From: Halogranum rubrum
GTDB taxonomy: Archaea > Halobacteriota > Halobacteria > Halobacteriales > Haloferacaceae
Assembly: GCF_900114455.1 (NCBI RefSeq)
Contig: NZ_FOTC01000002.1
Coordinates: 467,012-531,011, forward strand
Length of the DNA stretch: 64,000 bases
Direction: 5' to 3'
Within the stretch, counting starts at the first letter, position 1. Every line of letters starts with the position of its first letter. The notes below the pieces were generated by a model. The model made no database searches. It was not told the DNA's origin and saw only the letters and a list, made by a program, of their open reading frames with translations. Below, piece after piece: positions 9,207 through 16,620 of the stretch. The translations under genes and the position numbers were made by a program.

Positions 9207-9613
9207 ACGAACAGTCGTCGGGGGGAGTGCATAAGCGGCGTGTTCGGCGACGACGACTCGGCCTCCGTCTCGGCTAACGACTCTCGTACAACTCTCGTAC
9301 GACTCTTCGACGGCAACGTCTCTACAGTCTCGACAGTCGTCTATACCGCTATAGACTGGACACGAGATTTCCGGTGAAACGCGTGGCACGCAATATCTGA
9401 CACGGCGGAAACGATATTCAACTAACGAGGTGTTGTTGTAACTGCTTCCGTCGGGCAGTCTGTCATCCCCATTTGACCCTGCCGGAAGTGCGGCCGTGTG
9501 TCACATCGGGGTGCCAACTGATCGTGACTTCGGCCGCCACCACCAACTCCTTCGAGCGCTGCCGACAGTGCTCGCTCTCCGTGTGCTATTCGGTCGGGTC
9601 GAGCAGTTCGGAC
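9207..9613. other. Intergenic region, little content seen
   Basis: This holds the dph5 promoter at its left end. Otherwise it shows only short ORFs without recognisable family or good codon bias. One plus-strand frame (from 9473) contains four cysteines but runs into the antisense of the next gene and is not accepted. Confidence 0.4.
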
Positions 9614-9865
9614 TCAGTCACGCTCACGCTGGCGAGTCGAGACGTCCGTCGACTGCTTCAGTTCGTGGAGTTCTGTGGCTTCGTCGAAAGAGACCGTCAT
9701 CCATTCGTCGTCTCCCACGTGGACTTGCACCATTCCGTCGGGAATCTCGGCGTCGACGTCGGTAGCGTGTGCTTCGACGAGATGAACGAGATACTGCTCT
9801 TGCGCCGCCGCTGCCGACGGTGCGAACGCTTGCCACCCGCATCCAGGTCGTGAGCACTGTAACAT
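9614..9865 (-). CDS. Small zinc-finger-like protein
   Basis: An 83-residue protein starting MLQCSRPGCGW. C4, C9, H28 and H33 form a C-x4-C-x18-H-x4-H arrangement that could hold one zinc ion. The C-terminal half is acidic (VQVHVGDDEWMTVSF) and may pack as a small beta-sheet. I regard it as a conserved haloarchaeal small protein of unknown role, from memory and without a search. It lies just downstream of another tiny zinc protein on the same strand. Confidence 0.72.
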   Translation of the reverse strand: MLQCSRPGCGWQAFAPSAAAAQEQYLVHLVEAHATDVDAEIPDGMVQVHVGDDEWMTVSFDEATELHELKQSTDVSTRQRERD

Positions 9866-9962
9866 CTACTCTTCGCTGGGCGAAAGAGATTGACGAGTAA
9901 AACGGTTGTGAATCGTTCGTCTGCGAGAAGTCGAATTCACGCGTCGCCGACGCCGGGATTCG

Positions 9963-10094
9963 TCACGCGAACGTGGTCCCACACTTTGGACAGTCGTCGG
10001 GGTACTTTCGCCCGTCGAACGCGGGCAATCCAAACTCGGACTCGGCGAGTTCGGTTCGTCGAACTTGGTTACCACATTTCGAGCAGGATTTCAT
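9963..10094 (-). CDS. Tiny zinc-ribbon protein (43 residues)
   Basis: Read directly on the minus strand: ATG at 10094, TGA at 9963-9965. Two CxxC knuckles, C4-S-K-C7-G and C35-P-K-C38-G, are separated by 27 residues with an acidic and aromatic spacer. This is the CPxCG-type pattern of many haloarchaeal micro-proteins, some of which regulate motility or biofilm, although this one's role is unknown. A CATATG element about 27 bases before the ATG would suit a leaderless transcript. The start and the paired knuckles make chance unlikely. Confidence 0.68.
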   Translation of the reverse strand: MKSCSKCGNQVRRTELAESEFGLPAFDGRKYPDDCPKCGTTFA

Positions 10095-10254
10095 CGTCTG
10101 AACGGTGGGGACGAAGACATATGAACACCACGGGGAGTGAGACCAATACCCGCGCCCGTCGTCGGGCCGCTCTTCGAATCTTCGGAAATCTCGGATGAAG
10201 ATAACTGAACCCAGACCATCACCATTTGTCTACATTCACTACGGATTTTGTGAC

Positions 10255-10264
10255 GTTAGCTAAC
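10255..10264. promoter_or_regulatory. Palindrome GTTAGCTAAC upstream of a TATA element
   Basis: A perfect 10-base palindrome about 40 bases before the TTTATG element at 10300-10305, a suitable place for a transcription factor. A related palindrome occurs at 24102. Confidence 0.35.
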
Positions 10265-10327
10265 CGTATAAGGAACATCTAGGACATCCGCACACAGCGT
10301 TTATGTGGGTGAATCGGCCATGCCACG

Positions 10328-10486
10328 GTGTGTGCGGCCACCGTGGACGACTCCAGCGTGGTCGAACACGCAAGCACGACCAACCGCGGACCGGAATCCA
10401 GTGCGGCGGTGACTGTCTCGGAACGCGGTAGTGCGCTGGTCGCTCCACGACACGGCACGCATCTGGACGACGAGCGGGAGTGCTGA
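10328..10486 (+). CDS. Possible leaderless 52-codon ORF before the ligase gene
   Basis: A GTG-started frame with strong GC3 bias, about 52 codons, ending TGC TGA at 10486. TTTATG at 10300-10305 lies about 26 bases before the GTG, the spacing of leaderless genes. The product is Ser/Thr/Asp/Glu-rich with no recognised family. The same transcript would run into the glutamate-cysteine ligase gene, whose Shine-Dalgarno sequence follows immediately. It may be a small protein or simply the leader of that gene. Confidence 0.35.
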   Translation: MCAATVDDSSVVEHASTTNRGPESSAAVTVSERGSALVAPRHGTHLDDEREC

Positions 10487-10501
10487 AAGCAGATGCACAA
10501 G

Positions 10502-10508
10502 CGGGAGG
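10502..10508 (+). promoter_or_regulatory. Shine-Dalgarno site that fixes the ligase start
   Basis: GGGAGGA lies about 10 bases before the ATG at 10519. Such a site is unusual among the mostly leaderless genes here and argues that the ligase is translated from a leadered transcript. Confidence 0.5.
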
Positions 10509-10518
10509 ACTCCACCGT

Positions 10519-11679
10519 ATGTCTGAACATCCGCACGACAATCGCTCGCCGAATCGCACAGAACCAGTAAGTCGGTCGACGAGCTCCGATCCGATCCGAC
10601 GGAGCATCGAAGTTGAGTACTGGGTCATCGACGAAGACGGACGACTGACCGAACCGGGTGACCTCGTCGAGGCTGCACCGGGTGTCGAACGTGAGTTCAC
10701 GGCACCACTGTTAGAGATCAAGACGACACCCTGCGAGACGACGGCCGAACTCCGAGAGGAGCTGTTCAGCCGTCTCAGGAGCGTCCTTCGGGAGGCCGAG
10801 AAAGCCAACAAAGGACTCGTTCCGCTCGCGACGCCAGCCGAACACGGGCCTATCGAAGACCGTCCGAGTGAGCGGACGCGAGTCCAAGACCGTGTCCTCG
10901 GCGAGCAGTTCGAGTACGTCCGTCACTGCGCCGGGACGCATATCCACGTCGAACAACAGCCCGGACGTAAAATCGACCAACTGAACACGTTCATCGCGCT
11001 CGACCCCGCGTTGGCACTCGTCAACTCCTCGCCGTACTTCAAAGGGACACAGTTAGCCGCCGGTGCACGGTCACAGCTCTATCGGTGGATGGCGTACGAG
11101 CATCTCCCCAGACAGGGTCGACTGTGGCCCTACGTCGACGACAACGAGGACTGGGCAAGACGCATCGAACGTCGCTACGGCGAGTTCGTGACACGAGCCG
11201 TCTTCGCCGGCTTCGACCGAGCGAACATCGAGGCGTCGTTCGACCCGGAGGGTGCCGTCTGGACACCAGTCCAACTTCGAGAACGGTTCTCGACGGTCGA
11301 GTGGCGCTCGCCCGACACGGCGCTCCCGAGTGAGATCATCCGCCTCGCTGACGAGATTACAGACGTCGTCGAGCGACTGAACGAGAACGAGGTGCGCATC
11401 GAAGGCGACGAAGGTCGTGTGACGGACGACGCCATCGTCCTGCCGCGGTTCGACGCCGTCGAAGAGTACGTCGAAGCGAGCATTCGAGACGGCCTCTCCT
11501 CGGAGGAGGTCCGGTCGTACCTCGACCGAATGGGATTCGACGTCTCGGCGTTCGAGCCGCTCTCGAAGGAGATGGACGCAGAGAGTCTGAGTGTCGAAGA
11601 GGCACGGGAGCTTCGACTAGAGTACGCCGAGCGACTGAAAGAAGACGTCCAGATTACACAGCCGATGCTCGCCGACTGA
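10519..11679 (+). CDS. gshA: Glutamate-cysteine ligase (GCS2-type)
   Basis: A 386-residue ATP-dependent ligase of the carboxylate-amine ligase (GCS2) family that joins glutamate and cysteine into gamma-glutamylcysteine, the main low-molecular-weight thiol of haloarchaea. Family segments include SIEVEYWVIDEDG near the N-terminus, APLLEIKTTPCETTAEL, FEYVRHCAGTHIHVEQQPG, DPALALVNSSPYFKG and VEWRSPDTALPS. The ATG at 10519 is preferred over GTG at 10480 because of the Shine-Dalgarno site between them and the family's N-terminus. The C-terminal part (SLSVEEARELRLEYAERL) is helical. The substrate assignment follows the known haloarchaeal enzymes. Confidence 0.85.
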   Translation: MSEHPHDNRSPNRTEPVSRSTSSDPIRRSIEVEYWVIDEDGRLTEPGDLVEAAPGVEREFTAPLLEIKTTPCETTAELREELFSRLRSVLREAEKANKGLVPLATPAEHGPIEDRPSERTRVQDRVLGEQFEYVRHCAGTHIHVEQQPGRKIDQLNTFIALDPALALVNSSPYFKGTQLAAGARSQLYRWMAYEHLPRQGRLWPYVDDNEDWARRIERRYGEFVTRAVFAGFDRANIEASFDPEGAVWTPVQLRERFSTVEWRSPDTALPSEIIRLADEITDVVERLNENEVRIEGDEGRVTDDAIVLPRFDAVEEYVEASIRDGLSSEEVRSYLDRMGFDVSAFEPLSKEMDAESLSVEEARELRLEYAERLKEDVQITQPMLAD

Positions 11680-11875
11680 AGCGACGACCGCAGTCTGTGT
11701 AGACCAGCTCTCTTTTGCCGTATTAACGTGACGTATGGACAACATACCGCCGCGATAATTTCCAAATCGAGCGAAGTTGCCGAGCGAGCTACTGCGTCCA
11801 GACGTGGGGCGTCGGTACCACGAGAAAGTCCCCTATGCAAAGTGCCTATTAAACCTGGGCAGAGAATGACCGATA

Positions 11876-12934
11876 ATGGAGACTGACCATCGCGTCGTCG
11901 TCGAAGACTCCCGGCAACTCAGTCGAATAGAGGACGACGCCGTCGAGTTGGTCGTCACGTCTCCCCCGTATCCGATGATAGAGATGTGGGACGGCCTGTT
12001 CTCGGAGCTCAACCCCGCGGTTCGAGACGAACTCGATGCAGAGAACGGACAGGCCGCCTTCGAGCTGATGCACAGCGAGTTAGACGAGGTGTGGTCAGAA
12101 GTAGCGCGCGTCCTCGTCGACGGAGGGATTGCGTGTATCAACGTCGGCGACGCGACACGAAAGCTCGACGGGAGTTTCCGCGTCTATCAGAACCACTCGC
12201 GTATCATCAACGCCTTCGAAGACCGAGGATTCGAGCCGCTCCCCGAAGTTCTCTGGCGAAAGCCGGTCAACTCGGGCGCGAAGTTCATGGGGTCGGGGAT
12301 GCTCCCACCGAACGCGTACGTCACCCTCGAACACGAGTACATCTTGAACTTCCGAAACGGGAAGACACAACGGAAGTTCGAACCCGGTTCCGAGCGACGA
12401 TACAACTCGGCGTACTTCTGGGAGGAGCGAAACCAGTGGTTTTCGGACGTCTGGACGGACGTCAGAGGTGAACACCAGTCTCTCACGCACGACGACCTTC
12501 GAGACCGCTCTGCAGCGTATCCGTTCGAGATACCGTACCGCCTCGTCAACATGTACAGCGTCTACGGCGACACGGTACTCGACCCGTTCTGGGGGACGGG
12601 AACGACGAGTCTCGCCGCGATGACCGCAGGACGGAGCTCTATCGGCTACGAACTCGACGAACAGTTCACGCACGTGTTCGACGAGCGCGTGAGCGACGTC
12701 GCCGAACTCACCCAGACGGTGATTCGAGAGCGTCTCGACGCCCACCACGCGTTCGTCGAAGAGAAAATCGAATCGGGAACGGAGTTCAACTACGACGCCG
12801 AGAACTACGAGTTCCCCGTCACGACCAAACAGGAGCGCCCGATACAGTTCTACGCGGTCGAATCGGTCGAACGGACCGACGAGGGGTATCGCGCCGTCCA
12901 CGAACCGTTCGAGGGCGACGCGGTACGACGGTGA
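11876..12934 (+). CDS. zim: Orphan beta-class DNA methyltransferase, CTAG-type (Zim)
   Basis: A 352-residue DNA methyltransferase. The catalytic motif TSPPYP (residues 28-33) comes first and the SAM-binding FWGTG motif (238-242) last, the beta-class order, with a target-recognition region between. The SPPY form fits an N4-cytosine enzyme. The overall sequence (TSPPYPMIEMWD, VLWRKPVNSGAKFMGSG, LPPNAYVTLEHEY) matches what I recall of haloarchaeal Zim, which modifies CTAG. There is no restriction endonuclease gene beside it, so it appears to be a solitary methylase. TATTAAAC about 27 bases upstream of the ATG supports the start. Confidence 0.85.
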   Translation: METDHRVVVEDSRQLSRIEDDAVELVVTSPPYPMIEMWDGLFSELNPAVRDELDAENGQAAFELMHSELDEVWSEVARVLVDGGIACINVGDATRKLDGSFRVYQNHSRIINAFEDRGFEPLPEVLWRKPVNSGAKFMGSGMLPPNAYVTLEHEYILNFRNGKTQRKFEPGSERRYNSAYFWEERNQWFSDVWTDVRGEHQSLTHDDLRDRSAAYPFEIPYRLVNMYSVYGDTVLDPFWGTGTTSLAAMTAGRSSIGYELDEQFTHVFDERVSDVAELTQTVIRERLDAHHAFVEEKIESGTEFNYDAENYEFPVTTKQERPIQFYAVESVERTDEGYRAVHEPFEGDAVRR

Positions 12935-12986
12935 AGAGATGGAGAGGAGAGACGACTCTCGATTCGCGGAGTTCGTCGCAGAAGTA

Positions 12987-13059
12987 AGCCGGTGGAGGGA
13001 TTTGAACCCTCGGCCTATTCCTTACGAAGGAATCGCTCTGCCAGCTGAGCTACACCGGC
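12987..13059 (-). tRNA. tRNA-Thr (CGT)
   Basis: A complete cloverleaf on the minus strand. The 7-base-pair acceptor stem is GCCGGTG/CACCGGC. The D arm is GCTC...GAGC. The anticodon stem ATTCC/GGAAT closes the loop TTCGTAA with anticodon CGT. The T arm is GAGGG-TTCAAAT-CCCTC. The discriminator base is T, as usual for archaeal threonine tRNA. No intron is present and CCA is not encoded. Confidence 0.96.
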
Positions 13060-13153
13060 GCGTACATCGTCAGTCGGTCTGACGTACTCCTATCTACCGC
13101 CAATACCTCAATAAGGGTTCCGGAATCTGACCACCGTGCCCCGGTGAGCCATG

Positions 13154-14140
13154 TCACTCGCGCCGCGTCAGGCGAACGTCGAGACAGACGTTGTCCTCGT
13201 GTGGCGCGTAGGAGCGGACGGTCCGTTCGGTGAGGACTTCGACGTCGTACTCGGGTTCTGCTGCGGCGCGAACTGCCGCCAGTCCCGGACCGAACGGGTC
13301 GTCCTCGTGTTGGATGTCGTAGAGGTGAATCACACAGTCGTCGCCCGCGACGGCGACGGCGGTGTCGAGAAAGTCGTCGGCGCTGTGTGGGAGGTTCATC
13401 ACGATGCGGTCGGCCCAGTCGGTGTAGTCGGCGGCGACGTCGCGTACGTCGCCGTGGATGGCAGTCACGCGGTCCACGACCTTGTTGCGCTCGGCGTTCT
13501 GTCTGAGGTAGTCGACGGCCGCCTCGTTCAGGTCGACGCCGACGACGTCTGCTCCGCGGGCGGCACAGGGAATGACGAACGGGCCGACGCCGGCGAACAT
13601 ATCGAAGACGTGTTCACCGTCTTGTACCTGCTCGACGACGCGATGGCGCTCGGTAGCGAGGCGGGGCGAGAAGTAGACCGTCGCGATGTCGAGGAGGAAC
13701 TCGAAGCCGTACTCGCGGTGGACCGTCTCGGTGTCGTCGCCGACGAGGACGTCCCAGTCGCGGACACGGAGTTCACCCTGTATCTTCGAGGCGCGGTTGA
13801 CTACCGTCTCGGCGCGGATATCGGACTCGACGAGGGCGTCGGCGATAGTGCGGGCACGCTCGGCGTCGTCTTCGTCGATGATGACGATGTCGCCGAGGCG
13901 TTCGTAGCTCGGTTCGTAGCCGAGGCTGTCTTCGGGGAGTTGTCGGGACTCTCGTTCGGGGACGTCGTAGTCGACGACGTCGTAGTCGTCGGGGACCGAT
14001 TCGGGGGCGGCAACTGGAATGTAGAGCACGCCCGCGTCGACGACGATGTCGTGGTCGTGGTCGAGGAGATTCGAGTCGGCGAGGGCCCGCCGAGTCGCCT
14101 CTCCCGCTTCGCGCGGAACACGCACGCAGGGGACGTTCAT
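13154..14140 (-). CDS. trm5: tRNA (guanine-37 N1) methyltransferase
   Basis: A 328-residue class-I methyltransferase that makes m1G37 next to the anticodon and so protects the reading frame. It has the archaeal Trm5 layout: an N-terminal domain (residues 1-70), a middle region with RLGDIVIID and ASKIQGELRVRDW, then the SAM fold with FDMFAGVGPFVIPCA, VGVDLNEAA and the catalytic NLPHSADDFLD motif. The gene converges towards the tRNA-Thr gene and starts at ATG 14140. Confidence 0.93.
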   Translation of the reverse strand: MNVPCVRVPREAGEATRRALADSNLLDHDHDIVVDAGVLYIPVAAPESVPDDYDVVDYDVPERESRQLPEDSLGYEPSYERLGDIVIIDEDDAERARTIADALVESDIRAETVVNRASKIQGELRVRDWDVLVGDDTETVHREYGFEFLLDIATVYFSPRLATERHRVVEQVQDGEHVFDMFAGVGPFVIPCAARGADVVGVDLNEAAVDYLRQNAERNKVVDRVTAIHGDVRDVAADYTDWADRIVMNLPHSADDFLDTAVAVAGDDCVIHLYDIQHEDDPFGPGLAAVRAAAEPEYDVEVLTERTVRSYAPHEDNVCLDVRLTRRE

Positions 14141-14207
14141 ACCGCAGCCACGCCGTCACCCCGAGTAAGGGTGACGTTTTCGGTGAGTTCGTTCGGAGTC
14201 GAAGCGA

Positions 14208-14747
14208 CTACCGAACGTTCGCCGCGTGGACGAGCGCCGTGACGAACAGCGCGAGCGAGAGGAGGGTCGCGTACGCCAGCCCCGAGAACTGCGAGAAGGG
14301 GTAGACGCCGAGCCAGGCGATACTGGTCATCGCGAGACCGATGCTCGCAAAGCCGAAGTAGTAGGTCGACCACGGCGATTCGGAGACGGACTCCGTGTCG
14401 TCGAGGTAGGCTTCGAGTTCTTCTGCACGCGGGGTGAGCGTGATGCCTTCCCACGAGCGGACGGCCTCGATGAGACCGGCATCTTCGAGCGCGGGGAGGT
14501 GCGTCTGGTGCAGCGAGGTGTAGACGCGCTTGCGTTCTTTGTAGGTAATCTCCGCCATCGTCGTGTCGTTCTCCCACGCGGCAATCTGCTCTGCGAGGTC
14601 GCTGATGCCCGAGGGCTCGTCGCTCTCACGCAGGAGGCGTAAGACGTCCCTACGCCGCGGGTTGGACAGGACCGAAAACATCACGTCACGCGAGAGTTCG
14701 TTCGTCGTCGACTGTGCACGGGGACGGACCAGAGTGGACGTACTCAT
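14208..14747 (-). CDS. Membrane-anchored winged-helix protein (DUF7344-type)
   Basis: A 179-residue protein with an N-terminal winged-helix domain (VMFSVLSNPRRRDVLRLLRE, then TYKERKRVYTSLHQTHLPALEDAGLI) and two C-terminal transmembrane helices (about 140-178). Such haloarchaeal proteins, formerly DUF-only families, are thought to be regulators tethered to the membrane; the target is unknown. The ATG at 14747 is chosen because an ATAATG element lies about 27 bases upstream, while the earlier in-frame start falls within that element. Confidence 0.78.
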   Translation of the reverse strand: MSTSTLVRPRAQSTTNELSRDVMFSVLSNPRRRDVLRLLRESDEPSGISDLAEQIAAWENDTTMAEITYKERKRVYTSLHQTHLPALEDAGLIEAVRSWEGITLTPRAEELEAYLDDTESVSESPWSTYYFGFASIGLAMTSIAWLGVYPFSQFSGLAYATLLSLALFVTALVHAANVR

Positions 14748-14891
14748 ACAACATACATTCTGCCTACGGTACATTATGTATGGGGGCGTTGAAAATCAGT
14801 ACCGGTCGGTTAACTGAGTGTTAGTGCGACCGTACCACATCGTTCACGTCGTGCGTTTTTCGGCGATGGGTCGGCCAGATGTGTGAAACAG

Positions 14892-16199
14892 TCAGAATAA
14901 CGGCTCGAACGCCTTGTCTCGCTCAGTCGCCGTCTCGGGGCTGGTGCGCGTGGGGTCGTCGCAGGGGTCACCGCACCCTTCGTGGACGGCCCGTTCCCAG
15001 AGGTCAGTCAAGCGCGGAGCGTCACGGACGCCTGCGAGGAGCAGGGTCACCGAGTGTGAGCCGTCAGTTGCAGTTACTCTCCGTCCACCGACCGTACGGA
15101 CGTTAGTCTCGTCACAGAGCCACCGACGACTTCGCTCGTCGACGAGAGTTCCCGGTGATTCTCGCGACCCTTCTGATTCCTGCGACTCCTGCTGTTGGAG
15201 ACCGGTCGTGACGACCCACGCGCTCTGAGCCTGCGGGACTGGCGGCGATTCGGTCGCCGTGTCGGCCGAGTTGCGGTTCTGCGTCTGCGTGCGTCGCCCC
15301 GTCCGGATACCGCCGTGCGCCGCCGCTTGGACGAGACGGAGCGTCTCTTCGTCGTCCGGCTTCGGTGTCTGTGCCGTTGGGTTCCAGACACGTTCGATCA
15401 ATCCGCGCTGCGGTGACGTGGCAGCAGCGTGTCCGAGAAGCGAAACCCCACCGGCTTCGAGCACCGATTCGAGTCCGACAGGGTCGCTGTCGACTGGCAG
15501 CGAGTCACCATCGTCAGCACGTGCCGGTATCTCGCTGTCTCCGTCGAATTCGTAGCTTTCGCCACCTGTGTGACTTTCGTAGCTCTCGTTCGTCTCGATA
15601 GCTTCGTCGACCTCGGTGGCTCCAGCGGAGCCAAACACGGCCGCGATTTGGTGGGCGAGTTCGCTCACGTCGGCGTGTCGTCGTCCGTTCGTCCCGTCGA
15701 CGAGGAGGAGGTTGTCTACTTCGCGGACGAAGGTGACGAGCGACCGGACGGTCCGCTGGGCCGTCGCGGTGTCGGTGTCACGACTCGGGAGCACACCGAG
15801 ACCGTAGACGGGCCGAGAGAAGAGTCGTCTGAGTTCTCGAGCGACGACTGGGGCACCGCCGCCGCCGGTTCCACCGCCGAGCGCCGCGACGACGAGGAAC
15901 GCGTCTGCGTGGTGAGAAGGAATCCCGTCGACGCCGGCGAGAATCGCGTCGATATCTTCGGTGGCGATACTCGCACCGAACTCGTTGTCGCCGTCGACAC
16001 CGTCACGACACGGGTACGCGCCACCGATTGCCACACGATTCGAACGAGGAACAGCGCGAAGGCTCGCCAGGTCTGCTGGTGCGGTGTCGACGGCGACGGA
16101 ACCGGCGACGAGTCCACCGCCGAGGAGTCGGTCACAGGACGTGACCGTGTCGACGATAGCTCCGCCAATTCGCCCGACGCCGATGAGTGCGAGTTGCAA
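14892..16199 (-). CDS. Divergent tubulin-superfamily (CetZ-like) protein
   Basis: A 435-residue protein with the tubulin/FtsZ GTP-binding fold. The N-terminus has LALIGVGRIGGAIVD and the phosphate-binding signature GGGTGGGGAP lies at about 108-117, as in CetZ proteins. The T7 loop that should carry the catalytic acidic residue before GGVSLLG reads D237-x-D239-x-x-G242, so the last acidic position is glycine. An acidic insertion (about 203-235) precedes it, and the C-terminal third is not recognisable. The start chosen is TTG at 16199 with a GAGG site 8 bases before it; TATAAA at 16270-16275 would give a leader of about 48 bases. The upstream GTG at 16280 lies within that TATA box. Role unknown; polymerisation without efficient GTP hydrolysis is an inference. 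Confidence 0.72.
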   Translation of the reverse strand: MQLALIGVGRIGGAIVDTVTSCDRLLGGGLVAGSVAVDTAPADLASLRAVPRSNRVAIGGAYPCRDGVDGDNEFGASIATEDIDAILAGVDGIPSHHADAFLVVAALGGGTGGGGAPVVARELRRLFSRPVYGLGVLPSRDTDTATAQRTVRSLVTFVREVDNLLLVDGTNGRRHADVSELAHQIAAVFGSAGATEVDEAIETNESYESHTGGESYEFDGDSEIPARADDGDSLPVDSDPVGLESVLEAGGVSLLGHAAATSPQRGLIERVWNPTAQTPKPDDEETLRLVQAAAHGGIRTGRRTQTQNRNSADTATESPPVPQAQSAWVVTTGLQQQESQESEGSRESPGTLVDERSRRWLCDETNVRTVGGRRVTATDGSHSVTLLLAGVRDAPRLTDLWERAVHEGCGDPCDDPTRTSPETATERDKAFEPLF

Positions 16200-16488
16200 T
16201 CGGGTGGCCTCAGTAGAGACAGAGGGGAAGAACGCCGATGAGTACTTGCCACCTACTTCGAACGTGCTTTCTTTATACACACACTAGTCCGAACTGTTCT
16301 CAGCGAGCACTGAGTGGTCTCTCGTTCGCGTCGCACTGCCTGGACGTTACTCACAGCGTTCTCCACGTTCGTTCGAGTCTGTGACTCTCTATTCGACGTG
16401 TATTCGGTGCGTATTCGTGCATACTCGACATGGAACGGTGGCTGTAAACGGCGTCTGAACCAGCCAGAAAACAGCGCGCAGTCACGCG
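16200..16488. other. Intergenic region left of the IS remnant
   Basis: The left part contains the promoter (TATAAA, minus strand, 16270-16275) and leader of the tubulin-like gene. The remainder to 16488 shows no gene or repeat that I can support. Confidence 0.4.
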
Positions 16489-16620
16489 ATAATGGCACAT
16501 TATGACCTCTCCCGAGGATTCCAACCTCGGGCAGAGGTGGTGGACTGCAAACCCTAATATCCCAACTCAGCGGTGCGGTACCGTGGGATTCCCGCGTCTT
16601 CAGGCGCGGGAGGATGTCAA
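16489..16620. mobile_element. Transposase-less IS200/IS605-type remnant (MITE)
   Basis: About 120-130 bases. A 12-base-pair hairpin at 16506-16537 (CCTCT-CCCGAGG ... CCTCGGG-AGAGG) represents a left-end-like structure. A right-end hairpin at 16591-16610 (CCCGCG/CGCGGG) is followed by GAGGATGTCAA. That right end resembles the 3' end of haloarchaeal IS1341/IS605-type elements as I remember them. No transposase is encoded. The left boundary is uncertain; an ATAATG/CATTAT inverted repeat at 16489-16503 may mark it. The right end forms the stop codon of btuD. Confidence 0.6.

Noticed and set aside
9473-9853. 126-codon ORF with several cysteines
   Set aside because: It is largely antisense to the small zinc-finger gene and the cysteines are not arranged in knuckles.
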